64,000 nucleotides of DNA. It comes from Vicinamibacterales bacterium (lineage in GTDB: Bacteria > Acidobacteriota > Vicinamibacteria > Vicinamibacterales > UBA8438). The position numbers and the translations under genes are program-made. Location: assembly GCA_029940535.1 (NCBI GenBank), contig JAPYUM010000005.1, positions 22,541 to 86,540 of the forward strand, read 5' to 3'. Of this stretch, positions 51,210 to 60,800 are shown piece after piece. Below the pieces are notes generated by a model. The model did not search any database and was not told where the DNA came from. It saw only the letters and a list, made by a program, of their open reading frames with translations. Positions within the stretch are counted from its first letter, which is position 1, and every line of letters begins with the position of its first letter.

Positions 51210-52547
51210 TCAGGGATCGGTCGCTGTCTCCGGGAGGCCCGCCTGGTCTGAAGATCGAAACAGCTCATACAGTCGATCGGCAATCCCCTCGCGGTCTAGA
51301 GACGTCGCATTGGCGAGCACGGCAACGCCAAGCCCATCGGCCGGATAGAGTCTGAAGATCGTGGCGAATCCCGGACCCGCCCCCGTGTGCTGATACCGAT
51401 CCCCGGTCGGCGCGGGGAACACCCACCACCCGAGGCCGTGCTGCATGCCGGCACGCCGATGCGACAACGGCGCCACGTTGCTCCGGCCGGCCGGCACCCA
51501 GCCATCTTCGAGCATGGCGCGGACCGGCGCCGGTGACAACACCGGGCGACCCTCGAGACGTCCCTCGTGGAGAAAGGCACCCAGGAACTTCGTCGCGTCG
51601 GCGATGGACCCGATGGCACCGCCATAGGCGTTGGCGTCGAGGTAGAACGGCTCGAACCACATTCTCGGGTCGTCGAGTTCGCGTATGTAGGGGTCCAGGT
51701 GTCCAATACCTGGAATCAGAAACGTCTGGAAGTCGAGGAGAGGGTGGAAGCCCGCGGCCAGGTGTTCGCGCATGGTCCCGGTGAGCTCAAAACCGGTGCG
51801 ATGCATGCCGAGTGGTCTCAAGATGCGTTCGACCACGTAGTCTTCGTAACCGCGACCGGATATCGCGGCGATGAGCTCTCCCAGCACCAGGTAGCCATAG
51901 TTGGAGTAGTAGCCCCGCTGACCGGGCCGAGCCCGGAGTGTCGAGTACTGCGCGAAGCTTTCAGCGAGGAGTTCGCTCGCCGGTCGCCCCGCCGTCCCTT
52001 CCGCATGCGTCCACTGCAGGACCTCGGCGCGCAGGTTCCGGAGCCCGGAGCTGTGGTTCAACAGATGCTCCACCCGGACGGGACCCGCCGGTTCTCCTGA
52101 ATAGGTCGGCGCGAAGAACGGGAGATGATCGCGCACGTCGTCTGACCGGTCGAGACGCCCCTGGTCTTCGAGCTGCAGGACGGCGAGGGCGGTGAGCAGC
52201 TTGGTCAGCGACCACCACTTGTACACCGTGTCCGCTGTCGCCCGCTCCCCGGCTGGCGTATCGGCGAATCCAAAGCTCCGTTGATAGACGACGTCGTCTC
52301 CCTGAACCACGGCCGCCGACAGCCCCGGCGGGTTCCCAGAGCCCACGAGACGCTCAAGGAAGGCGTCCATCTCCGCGATGCTCGACACGGACGTCGGCGT
52401 CACGGGGGCACGCGGAACGTTGGTGAGCAGGATGGCGACGACGAGCAGAAACAATAGCAGGATCGCGGTGAGCGCCACGCCGACGCGGTGGATGGTCAAG
52501 AGGGTCGGTGGAAAAGCGCCAGGCCGCGGCCTTGACCGAATCCGCAT
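51210..52547 (-). CDS. serine hydrolase, class C beta-lactamase/DD-peptidase family
   Basis: A 445-residue membrane-anchored protein starting at ATG 52547. Residues 22-43 form one hydrophobic anchor. The SxxK motif is WSLTKLL (Ser113/Lys116), the YxN motif is YYSNYGY (Tyr214-Asn216), and HTGAGPGFAT near the end provides the third (HxG) motif. Such enzymes are often esterases or D-amino peptidases rather than resistance enzymes. Adjacent genes give no clue to the substrate. Confidence 0.85.
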   Translation of the reverse strand: MRIRSRPRPGAFPPTLLTIHRVGVALTAILLLFLLVVAILLTNVPRAPVTPTSVSSIAEMDAFLERLVGSGNPPGLSAAVVQGDDVVYQRSFGFADTPAGERATADTVYKWWSLTKLLTALAVLQLEDQGRLDRSDDVRDHLPFFAPTYSGEPAGPVRVEHLLNHSSGLRNLRAEVLQWTHAEGTAGRPASELLAESFAQYSTLRARPGQRGYYSNYGYLVLGELIAAISGRGYEDYVVERILRPLGMHRTGFELTGTMREHLAAGFHPLLDFQTFLIPGIGHLDPYIRELDDPRMWFEPFYLDANAYGGAIGSIADATKFLGAFLHEGRLEGRPVLSPAPVRAMLEDGWVPAGRSNVAPLSHRRAGMQHGLGWWVFPAPTGDRYQHTGAGPGFATIFRLYPADGLGVAVLANATSLDREGIADRLYELFRSSDQAGLPETATDP

Positions 52548-52746
52548 GCCATGGAGACTACGTCGCCCGCCCCAGGCGGGCAACCCGATCGAGTCGAGGA
52601 CCTGTTGACACGAAAAAGGACCGCGCGGTATACCCAGTGAACTGATGACACTCGCCTGGTGGATTCCTGCTCGTTACGCAACGCGTATCAGCCCGATTGT
52701 TGCCCTGCGTCAAGACTGACCGGCCTCACCTGATCGTGATACTGCT

Positions 52747-53370
52747 TCAGGCTGCGGGAAACGCACGTCTGGCTCCGCCCCCAAAGGGCAGGAACCGGTT
52801 GGTTCGACGCATGTACTGCCGGTAGTCGTCGCCGAAGTGTTCGACGAGCACCTGCTCCTCGTGCGGGACCCGGACGACAGCGATGAAGACCAGCATCGCC
52901 ACCCACCAGCCTCCCACAGTCCAATTGTCGGTGAAGAGGATAAATGTCAGGCCCCACAGGAAAAACCCGCCATACATCGGATGGCGAACCCGAGAATAGG
53001 GACCGCTCGTGGCCAGCTTCATGTCATCGAAAGTGACGATATGTTTCGCTCCGGCCTTCCCGATCGTCGCGAACACCCAGACGAGAAGCGCGCTGACCGC
53101 GAGCGAGGCAGCAAAGCCGGTCCATCGGACGGCGTCGGATAAACCAAGCACCGTCCACGGCCGGGCGGTGGACGAAAGATAGTCAAACGTCGAGAACACA
53201 AGACCCACGGCGAGCGGTATGACTCCGAGCAGAAAGACCGGTGACTCTCTCCATTGACGTCCCTTCGGCTCCCCCCACGCCAGCCCGGCGAACAGGCCCC
53301 GCACCAGCAACACCCCAACGAATTCAATGGCCAAGGCCGCTCGCATGAAGTCGTCAAGCCCGTCGGACAT
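52747..53370 (-). CDS. isoprenylcysteine methyltransferase-like membrane protein
   Basis: A 207-residue integral membrane methyltransferase (ICMT/PEMT type) with four or five helices. The SAM-binding signature GPYSRVRHPMYGGFFLWG is clear, and EEQVLVEHFGDDYRQYMRRT is the conserved C-terminal helix. In bacteria this family methylates small hydrophobic substrates or lipids; the substrate is not known here. It is divergent from the gene at 53458. Confidence 0.85.
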   Translation of the reverse strand: MSDGLDDFMRAALAIEFVGVLLVRGLFAGLAWGEPKGRQWRESPVFLLGVIPLAVGLVFSTFDYLSSTARPWTVLGLSDAVRWTGFAASLAVSALLVWVFATIGKAGAKHIVTFDDMKLATSGPYSRVRHPMYGGFFLWGLTFILFTDNWTVGGWWVAMLVFIAVVRVPHEEQVLVEHFGDDYRQYMRRTNRFLPFGGGARRAFPAA

Positions 53371-53457
53371 GGCCAGAAGCTATCATGGTCCCGGAAGGCA
53401 ATGCCAGTCGGTCGCGCTCGCCGAGGATCGGGCGCCGCGTGCGCCAGAGAGTAAGCA

Positions 53458-54339
53458 GTGACACACCACCGGCGATTCGCGGTCGCGTGCCTCGGCGCGG
53501 TGTTGGCGGTCTCGACCGCCACCCTGGGTCAGGAACCGGCGGTTGATCTCGACACGACCCTGGCTCGCGCCGGCGCGCAACTGCAGCGTCGCTACGAGCG
53601 GGCGCAACGTATCGTCTCGACCGAAACGGTATCGGTGCGGTCGTTCACGCACGAAATGCGGTCGAACGGACGGCCGCGACGACTCGTGTACGAGCGCCGG
53701 TTGGAGTGGCGCACGCAGGAAGACGGCGCGCCCGTCGTGATGGTGTTTCGCGAGCTCCGGTCGGTCAACGGACGCCCGCCGCAACAAGCCGACCTCGACG
53801 CCTGTCTCACGCCGTTGTCCGAGGTGGACGACCCGCTCTGGGTGCTCTTGCCGGCACGGCAGGCCGAGTTCGAATACTCGCTAGGCGCGCTGGAGCGAAT
53901 TGACGGCCGGCTGGTGGCTCGGATCGAGTACGTACCCCGGGAGCGTGCGCCGGCCGAGATCGGCTGGGACGAGGACTGCGTGTCGATCTCACTCCCGGGG
54001 TGGTACGGCGGCGAGGCCTGGGTCGACGTCGCGTCCGGCGACGTGTTACGACTCGACGAGCATCTGCGGGGACGACTGGAATTCCGCGAGCCCCAGGATC
54101 GTTCGCCGGTGCGGCCCGGGACGATCGCGTTGGAGCGCTCAGACCTGAGCATGCGGTATCGATCGGTCGCATTCGAGAACCCGACCGAGACGCTGATGCT
54201 GCCGGACACCATCGAACGCAGTTGGACCATCCGCGGAGGTGGCTTTGTCCCGCGCTATTATCGCATCCAGGAGTTCTCTGACCACCGCCGATTCGTCACC
54301 TCGGGTCGTCTGGTGAGCGACGACTCGGTACGCGAGTAG
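53458..54339 (+). CDS. secreted protein of unknown function
   Basis: A 293-residue exported protein starting at GTG 53458 with signal peptide (LGAVLAVSTATLGQ). The sequence is beta-rich, with ERAQRIVSTETVSVRSFTHE, RRLVYERRLEWRTQEDGAPV and DRLVARIEYVPRERAP-like strands, resembling a family of acidobacterial secreted proteins annotated only as hypothetical. It sits 98 bp upstream of the MotA-like gene on the same strand. No link to it is evident. Confidence 0.65.
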   Translation: MTHHRRFAVACLGAVLAVSTATLGQEPAVDLDTTLARAGAQLQRRYERAQRIVSTETVSVRSFTHEMRSNGRPRRLVYERRLEWRTQEDGAPVVMVFRELRSVNGRPPQQADLDACLTPLSEVDDPLWVLLPARQAEFEYSLGALERIDGRLVARIEYVPRERAPAEIGWDEDCVSISLPGWYGGEAWVDVASGDVLRLDEHLRGRLEFREPQDRSPVRPGTIALERSDLSMRYRSVAFENPTETLMLPDTIERSWTIRGGGFVPRYYRIQEFSDHRRFVTSGRLVSDDSVRE

Positions 54340-54437
54340 CCCGAGCCCGGACAGACCGATCGCCTTCTCGTGCGACACGATGGGCGTGGGCCGCCGCGGA
54401 ACGGTATTGAAGCAATGACACAGCAGGGATACGACTC

Positions 54438-55520
54438 GTGACAGCCGCCACCCTCTTGGGTTCCTTGCAGTTTCTCGGGGTGTCGGCCCCGCTCTTCGTC
54501 TGGATCGCGTGTCTCGTGGTGTTCGGCATCGCCGTGTCCTTCCTGGGCCGACTGTGGCGCCAGGTGAGGCGCGGCCGGGCGATTTTCAAGGAGGCGACCG
54601 CCGCCCTCGAAGCGGCGCCGTTCGACACGGACCGTCCACGGGGAGACGGGCTTGCGCGCGAGGCGTACGATGCGCTCGACGGCATGTTCCAGCGAGTCCC
54701 CTTTCTCTCACGCCCGGGCCGGTTGTTCCTGTCGCAGGTCATTTCGGTGCCAGAGACCTCCGGGGACAGCTCATACTTCGCCACCGATTCGGCCGAAACG
54801 ACGTTCAGCGAAACCGCGGTGATCGAACCGCTCGTGAATCGCAATCTGTACAACGCGGTGCCAGGGATCCTGACCAGCATCGGACTCCTCGTCACGTTCC
54901 TGGCCATCCTGCTGGCGCTGCTCGACGTGCGGATTGTCGCGACGCGGGTCGAGGGGCTCGACCTGCTCATCTCGGGTCTGTCGGGCAAATTCGTGTCGTC
55001 GATCGCGGCGCTCTTCGCGGCGACCGTGTTCGTCGTCTTCGAACGCTCACTCCTGCACAGCCTCAACCTGGATCGACGGCGGCTCCTCGCGCGCCTCGAC
55101 GCCGTGGTGCCGCGCATTTCTGCGGCGCTCCTCCTGACCCGACTCCACCACGCCTTCATGGCGCAGTCAGACGCGACACGAGCGCAGAATGAATCGCAGA
55201 CGCTCGCCGCCCAACAGAGCCTCGCGGAAAGCCTGGGCGCAGCGACCGAGCGTATGACCGCGACGAGCGACGCGCTCGGCCGGTCGTTCAAGCAGATTGA
55301 GGGCGCACAGCGCGACCTGAGCGGCGACTCGAGCGAGGTGATCATGCGCGAGCTCGCCACCCAGATCAGCGGTGAAATCGAAGGACTCACCGTCGTGGTG
55401 CGGACGATCAGCGATCAGATCGGCGAGGTCACCAACCGGAGGCGGACAAGTTTTCGGCGGAGCTCGCGATCTCGCTCGAGCAGTTCATGCGCGATCAGCC
55501 GCGACGGCGGCGACCGTAGC
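54438..55520 (+). pseudogene. ZorA-like MotA/ExbB-family membrane protein, frameshifted near its end
   Basis: The GTG at 54438 begins a membrane protein with three helices: WIACLVVFGIAVSFLG; PGILTSIGLLVTFLAILLAL (about residues 149-168); and SSIAALFAATVFVVFERSLL. These lead to a coiled-coil-like C-terminal stretch, the MotA/TolQ-like layout of ZorA anti-phage proteins. Codons are open to about 55438, where one base is lost or gained. The next frame ends EADKFSAELAISLEQFMRDQ and a TAG at 55518. The full product would be about 360 residues. It may be inactivated, or the break may be an assembly error, since the flanks are well conserved. The MotB-like gene starts 14 bp later. Confidence 0.65.
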
Positions 55521-55534
55521 CGGGGAAGACCGCC

Positions 55535-56233
55535 GTGGCGAACTCCGAGAACAGCGGCGGCAGCCTGGCCAGCTCGTTGACCGATCTGATGACGTCGCTG
55601 GCCGTCATCTTCATCCTGCTGTTCGTGGCGACGCTCAACAACGCGCAGCAGGAGACCCGACAGACGGTCACGAGCATGCTGGTGGCGTTCCAGACGCTGT
55701 TCCAGAACTATGCCGTCAGCGGCGTCGAAGTCACGGCCAATCCGCAGGATCCGCTCGGCCTGTTGATCTTGGTGCCGGAAGGTCTGTTGCAGTTCCCCGT
55801 CAATGAGGCGGACATGTCCGAGCAAGGTGTCGGATTTCTCACGGAGTTCGCGCCGCAGCTGGCGGGGGCGGTCTGCTCACAGACGTTCCGCGACGAGATC
55901 GACTCGATCGTCGTCGAGGGACACACCGACTCGTCCGGCACGGATACGATCAACCTGCCGTTGAGCCAGAACCGATCACTGGCCGTCGTGCGCGAGATCC
56001 TGCTGGTCCTCGATGAGGGTGATGACGCGCCCAGCGATGGGGACGACCTCAGGGGCTGCTTCCTCACCCTGCTATCGGCTAGCGGTCGCGGCAGCGCCGA
56101 GCCGATTTTGGACTCGAGCGGAAATCGCGACCAGGCGCGGAGCCGGCGTGTGGTCTTCAAGATCCGCGTGCGCTCGCTCGAGCAGCGCGAACTGCGCGAC
56201 GTGCTCGCGGTCGGTGTCGGGCGGTCGAACTGA
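55535..56233 (+). CDS. ZorB-like MotB/OmpA-domain protein
   Basis: A 232-residue protein starting at GTG 55535. SLTDLMTSLAVIFILLFVAT is one N-terminal membrane helix with an acidic residue (Asp17) at its start, the proton-pathway position in MotB/ZorB proteins. Residues 60-230 contain an OmpA-like peptidoglycan-binding domain (VVEGHTDSSGTDTINLPLSQ then NRSLAVV). The pair with the MotA-like gene upstream resembles ZorAB of the Zorya defence system or another ion-driven envelope motor. No ZorC, ZorD or ZorE gene follows; the next gene is on the other strand. Confidence 0.7.
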   Translation: MANSENSGGSLASSLTDLMTSLAVIFILLFVATLNNAQQETRQTVTSMLVAFQTLFQNYAVSGVEVTANPQDPLGLLILVPEGLLQFPVNEADMSEQGVGFLTEFAPQLAGAVCSQTFRDEIDSIVVEGHTDSSGTDTINLPLSQNRSLAVVREILLVLDEGDDAPSDGDDLRGCFLTLLSASGRGSAEPILDSSGNRDQARSRRVVFKIRVRSLEQRELRDVLAVGVGRSN

Positions 56234-56318
56234 CAGCCCAGACGAGCGCTTCGCGGTTGTCGAACTCGGCAGCGTCGTCGGTCATCTTGCACTCGTCTCT
56301 AGCAGACAGTAGATCGGG

Positions 56319-57416
56319 TCAGCATCCGGGCCTTCGCCACCGACCGACCGAGCTGCGATCGCCGTCTCCTGTCCCACGGTTGAAGCGGGCCGAAGCGTAT
56401 GGATAGTCCGCTCCCACGATGCCACCGTCGCACTCGCCAGCCGGCGGTATGACCCAGTCACACCCGGGTGTGTTCTCCGGGCCGTTCGCCCAACACGCGA
56501 CGAGCTCGTCATAGTCGGCCGCCAAGGAGCCAGGGTTGTGGGGCGGCATGTGCTCGTTGGGGTCCCAGAAGTCCCCGGTGTATTCGGCGAGGGTCTCCAT
56601 GCCTATGCGATGGCAACCGAGACACCCGTTGCCCTCGATGTGAATGGTGCGCATATCCCAGTCCGGGCCCCCCACCACGTAGTAGGGCGGGTTTGGACCA
56701 GGAATGACCGGAAGGACGGGCTGCCGCGGGTCCTCAGGCAGACGAGCACCCTTGATCCAGGGGTTGTGGTTGAAGGGATCCGCCTGGTGGCACCGCACAC
56801 ACTGGACCCCGGGAACGGTGTAGGCCTGATCGAAGTCCGGGTCGTCGGGCCCCGGCAGCACCCCGAGCAGCCGGTTCCTGTCGTCGACCGAGGTCCACGG
56901 GCTGTTGTCGCCAGACTCGAAGAAACAGGTGGCTCCGGTCTCGTAGTTGTAACCAATCAACTGGACGGAGTCGGGCATATCGAAATTCGCGACATCGTCC
57001 CGCCCGTCGTGCCGGCAGAAGCTGACCCAGACGGCGTCGGGCCGGGGTGTGCCATCGCGGTTCCTGGCTTGGTAGCGCTGCAGGCTCGAACCGGGCATGC
57101 AGTCGCCAATCTGGAGGCTGGCATCCTCGCAGACATGCAGACCCGGGTCTTCGAACACCTCCACACCATCGACGGTGATAGGCAGCACGACGCCGAGGCC
57201 GCAGTCGACAGTCGGAGCCACCCCCAACTCAAGCTCGCACATCGCGGCGTAGTCTCGAGCATTGGCCGGCATGGGGTCGCAGTCGCCGGTCGGGATGCAC
57301 TCGCCAAACGAGGGGGGCGGGGCATTTTGGCCGATCGCGCGCTCGCCGACGATCGCGACCACGCAGAGCAGCAGCACGGCCCCGAATCGTGTGTGGTGGG
57401 CTCGACGTCTCGACAT
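56319..57416 (-). CDS. secreted diheme protein of unknown function
   Basis: A 365-residue exported protein starting at ATG 57416 with GGAG upstream and signal peptide (AVLLLCVVAIVGERAIGQ). The N-terminal half is cysteine-rich (ECIPTGDCDPMP, DCGLGVVLPI, VCEDASLQIGDC). Two heme c motifs are CVRCH (206-210) and CLGCH (265-269). I do not recognise the family. It may be a multiheme electron carrier; its neighbours give no operon context. Confidence 0.75.
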   Translation of the reverse strand: MSRRRAHHTRFGAVLLLCVVAIVGERAIGQNAPPPSFGECIPTGDCDPMPANARDYAAMCELELGVAPTVDCGLGVVLPITVDGVEVFEDPGLHVCEDASLQIGDCMPGSSLQRYQARNRDGTPRPDAVWVSFCRHDGRDDVANFDMPDSVQLIGYNYETGATCFFESGDNSPWTSVDDRNRLLGVLPGPDDPDFDQAYTVPGVQCVRCHQADPFNHNPWIKGARLPEDPRQPVLPVIPGPNPPYYVVGGPDWDMRTIHIEGNGCLGCHRIGMETLAEYTGDFWDPNEHMPPHNPGSLAADYDELVACWANGPENTPGCDWVIPPAGECDGGIVGADYPYASARFNRGTGDGDRSSVGRWRRPGC

Positions 57417-57594
57417 GGTTCTCCAGTCCTCACGTGGCGGGTACGGCCCGGCACAGCCGGTCCCGTCGGGGCGACGCCCGACGATACCAGATCCGGAGCG
57501 ACCGACCTGGTGTGGATGGGTATACTCCGCCCGTGACAGATACTGCCGATGCATTCGTCGCCGACGGGCCCTCATCACCTGAGGAGCGTAGGGC

Positions 57595-58006
57595 ATGAAG
57601 TTGAGCCCACACTTGGTTTTCAACAGTCAGTGCCATGAAGCGTTCAGCTTCTATGAGCAAGCAGCTTGGGGGCAAGATCGTCACCATGCTGAGCTACGGG
57701 GAATCGCCGATGGCAGACCAGGTGACTCCTGAGTGGCACGACAGAATCGTCCATGCCACTCTGACGCTGGGTGATGATGTCCTGAGAGGGGTCGACGCGC
57801 TCCCGGCGGACTTCCAGCCGCCGCAGGGCTTCTACGTACTCCTCGACCCGGGGGAACCTGATGCAGGAGAACGCGTGTTCCGCCTGCTGGCGGAGCATGG
57901 CGACGTCCGCATCCCGGTCCAGAAGACCTCTTGGTCCCTCTGTTATGGCATGCTCGTCGGTCGATTCGGCATCCCATGGGAAATCAGTTGCGCCGGCGAG
58001 GGATAG
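57595..58006 (+). pseudogene. PhnB-like VOC-family protein, one-base frameshift
   Basis: The ATG at 57595, with GAGGAG upstream, opens MKLSPHLVFNSQCHEAFSFY EQ, the start of PhnB-like/glyoxalase-fold proteins. An extra G at about 57664 shifts the frame. From there the next frame reads LGGKIVTMLSYGESPMADQV, EWHDRIVHATLTLGDDVLRG and ends YGMLVGRFGIPWEISCAGEG. Removing that base gives one continuous protein of about 136 residues. Every conserved block is intact on both sides of the break, so this is either a very recent mutation or a base error. Function of PhnB proteins is not settled. Confidence 0.8.
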
Positions 58007-58192
58007 CCTTCACCTGCGCCGCGGATCTCGCTGACGGAATCGTTCCGCACGTAGCCGCCACGCAACCGGCCCGTGCTTCCCAGTCCTGTCGCCAGCGGGA
58101 AGCCGTCAGCTCTGCCAGAGGAACTCCAAGTGGCGTGTCGGCGTCGGCCCACCGGGTCGGCGGGTCCACCGGTCAACAGTCTGACGGGATGA

Positions 58193-59554
58193 CTACGGGG
58201 TCGGGAGCAACCCGGCGCGCTCCACCCACTCGCCGAGCCGCATGACCTGGTCGATCTCCAGCGTGTTCCGAATATCAGCCAGAGGATCAGCGTTGAGCAC
58301 GACCAGATCGGCGACCTTGCCGGCTTCGAGGGTCCCGAAGTCGGCCTCGCCCACCGGAGGCAGCTGCGCCGCCCCCGTGGCCGTCGCGGCCACGATCGCC
58401 TGCATCGGGGTCAAGCCGGCCTCGACATACATCTCCATCTCGTGGTGCATGCCCCACCCGAACGGCACGTTCGGGGTGCCGGCGTCGTTGCCCAGCGCGA
58501 CCTGGATACCGGCGTCATGAATCGTCTTGACGAAGTCCTGGAGCTGTCGGAACGCGGCCTTGCGACCCGCGAACTCTGGCGCTTCGACCACTGCCGCCCT
58601 GGTCTCCGGATCGTCCCACCGCGCCAGCGCGCCGGGATTGAACGCGGCCCGCAACGCCGGGTCATCAAGCAGTTCCGGATGCTCGGCGAAGTGCCAGCCG
58701 TTCTGGACGATCGACAGTGTCGGCGTGAAGACCACATCCTGGTCGAGCGCCATGCGCAGGAACTCCGGCGTTGGCTCCGGGTCGTCGACCGGCGCCCCAC
58801 CGCCAGGGCCGAACGTCAACACGGTGGTGTGCAGGAAGTCCCGCAACCCGGCCTCGATCAACTGCCGGGCCTCGTCTTCGCCATCGATGTGAGCGACGGG
58901 CACCGCCCCGTTCTGGATCGCTTCATCGACAATCGCCGTGCGTATCTCCGGCATGATCTGTAGACCGGGCTCCGGCATCTCGGTGACCCACATCTTGATG
59001 AACTGCGCGCCAAGCGCCACCTGGTCCCGCACCAGCGCGCGCGCCTCGTCTTCGGTCTCCGGCGCATTCCGACCGGCCGCATTGAATCCGTTGGGATGGG
59101 AGAACCCCATACCGGCGGTGTACGCGCGGGGGAACCCGGGTCGACCGGCGTGGGCCTCGAGCAAGAAGGCCACGCGCTCCGGCGAGTCGCTGCCGATACT
59201 GCGGCCGGTGGTCACGCCGTAGTAGAGCTGGGTCCGGAACTGCTGCGTGATCTCTTCCGCCCCGTCGCGGTAGTGCACGTGCAGGTTGACCAACCCGGGG
59301 ATGATGGTCTTGCCGGTGACGTCAATCACCTCCGCCCCGGTGGGCACCGCGGTTACGTCCCGCGCTCCGGCACTCTCAATCCGTCCATCGCGAATCACGA
59401 CCACCGAATCCGCAACCGGCGCGGAACCGGTCCCGTCGATCAACTGGCCCCCGACGAGCGCGACGCCGCCGGTCTCGACGACGGGAGCCGCGCTCTCGCC
59501 ACAGCCCGTCAGGGCGAGGGCCATCCCAAGTGCCACTACATGCAGTCGTCTCAT
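58193..59554 (-). CDS. amidohydrolase-family lipoprotein
   Basis: A 453-residue imidazolonepropionase/TIM-barrel amidohydrolase. Start at ATG 59554 with GGGAGGT upstream; MRRLHVVALGMALALTGC ends in a lipobox cysteine, so it is an exported lipoprotein. The metal HxH motif is in GLVNLHVHYRDG, with further ligands in IKMW, AHIDGEDEAR and LGNDAGTPN. AGKVADLVVLNADPL is the typical C-terminal strand. The substrate is unknown; periplasmic members often cleave dipeptides or cyclic amides. Confidence 0.88.
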   Translation of the reverse strand: MRRLHVVALGMALALTGCGESAAPVVETGGVALVGGQLIDGTGSAPVADSVVVIRDGRIESAGARDVTAVPTGAEVIDVTGKTIIPGLVNLHVHYRDGAEEITQQFRTQLYYGVTTGRSIGSDSPERVAFLLEAHAGRPGFPRAYTAGMGFSHPNGFNAAGRNAPETEDEARALVRDQVALGAQFIKMWVTEMPEPGLQIMPEIRTAIVDEAIQNGAVPVAHIDGEDEARQLIEAGLRDFLHTTVLTFGPGGGAPVDDPEPTPEFLRMALDQDVVFTPTLSIVQNGWHFAEHPELLDDPALRAAFNPGALARWDDPETRAAVVEAPEFAGRKAAFRQLQDFVKTIHDAGIQVALGNDAGTPNVPFGWGMHHEMEMYVEAGLTPMQAIVAATATGAAQLPPVGEADFGTLEAGKVADLVVLNADPLADIRNTLEIDQVMRLGEWVERAGLLPTP

Positions 59555-59597
59555 GAAGCACCTCCCACGAACACGGGGCATCAACGCCAGGACGGCA

Positions 59598-60641
59598 CTA
59601 CGGCCGAACGCGAATGTACTTCTGTAGTCGGCGCGGCGCCGGCTCGCCGCCATAGATGTTCCCGTGGCGATCGACCGCCACGAACTCGGCTCCGTTGCCA
59701 ACCGTGCTGCGTGGGTCACCCCACGGGTAGAGAATGAACTCCGTCACCCAGCCGGTCGCCACTTCGCCGATACGAATGCCCATCTCCCAGCCGGGGTTCT
59801 GGACGTCGTCCGACTCGGAGTCCGCCACGAAAATTCGGCCGGTGCGGTCGAAAAAGATGCCGCTCGGCCGACCAAACTGGGTCCACTGCGCCAGGAACTC
59901 CCCTTCCTGGTCGAAAATCTGGATGCGGTTGTTCGACCGGTCACCGACGTAGATCTTCCCGTCGTTGTCCATCGCGATGGCATGGAGCGTGCGAAACTCC
60001 CCCGGTCCGTATCCGGTCTTTCCCCACGCCTTGATGAAGGTGCCGTCCGACGAAAACTTCACGACGCGGTTGTTGGTGTTGTTGCCATGCCCGTCGGCCA
60101 CGAAGATGTCGCCGTTGTCGGCCACGACCACCGCGGCCGGTGCGTTGAAGCTGTTGTTGCCCAGCCCCGGCTTGCCGGGGGTGCCCAGGGTCATCAGCAC
60201 GTCGCCGGTGGGGCTGAACTTGATGACCTGATGCCCGCGCGTCCCCTCCGGCGTGCGGCCTTCGGCCACTGCGTCGGTCACGTAGACGTTGCCGTCGTTG
60301 TCGACGTCGATCCCATGCGGCCAGATGAAGAGGCCACCACCGAAGCTCTCGACGACCTCCCCGTCCTGGTTGAATTTGATTACCGAGTCGAGATCCGAGT
60401 CGAGACACTCGTTCCCGAATCGATCGGGAGCACTCGCGTCACAGCGAATAACGGCCCAGAGATGCTCGCCGTCCGGATCCATCGTGACCTGGCCGACGGC
60501 GCCCATCGTGCGACCACCGGGCAAACTGGCCCAGCTCTCGACTTGCCGATAGGGATTGGAGATTACCTGGGCCGACACGGTAGAGACGGCCAGCATGAGC
60601 ACCAAGGCGACGCCCGCCGCACGAAAGACTGTTCTCGACAT
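59598..60641 (-). CDS. secreted NHL-repeat six-bladed propeller protein
   Basis: A 347-residue exported propeller starting at ATG 60641 (GAGG upstream; GTG one codon earlier is weaker). The signal peptide ends VSAQ. NHL blades include GAVGQVTMDPDGEHLWAVIR, WPHGIDVDNDGNVYVTDAVA, PAAVVVADNGDIFVADGHGN, TLHAIAMDNDGKIYVGDRSN and GNGAEFVAVDRHGNIYGGEP. It resembles peptidyl-alpha-hydroxyglycine lyase-like propellers but no catalytic residue is evident. The amidohydrolase gene begins 43 bp after its stop on the same strand. Confidence 0.83.
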   Translation of the reverse strand: MSRTVFRAAGVALVLMLAVSTVSAQVISNPYRQVESWASLPGGRTMGAVGQVTMDPDGEHLWAVIRCDASAPDRFGNECLDSDLDSVIKFNQDGEVVESFGGGLFIWPHGIDVDNDGNVYVTDAVAEGRTPEGTRGHQVIKFSPTGDVLMTLGTPGKPGLGNNSFNAPAAVVVADNGDIFVADGHGNNTNNRVVKFSSDGTFIKAWGKTGYGPGEFRTLHAIAMDNDGKIYVGDRSNNRIQIFDQEGEFLAQWTQFGRPSGIFFDRTGRIFVADSESDDVQNPGWEMGIRIGEVATGWVTEFILYPWGDPRSTVGNGAEFVAVDRHGNIYGGEPAPRRLQKYIRVRP

Positions 60642-60800
60642 CACTCAACCTCGCTTCACGTAAACCGGCACCGGCCGGAACATTCGCTTCGAAAGTCCGC
60701 CAATCATACTTCTCTCGAGCCACAGACGCCCGTCCATCCCACCGGGCAGTACAATGTGGCCCGGAGCCACACCTCGCCCCACCCCTGTGGAGAATCCCTC

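Noticed and set aside
59664..60800. Upstream extension of the DUF305-LVIVD frame
   Set aside because: It lies antisense to the NHL gene and lacks protein-like sequence; a ribosome site and signal peptide mark the real start at 60801.
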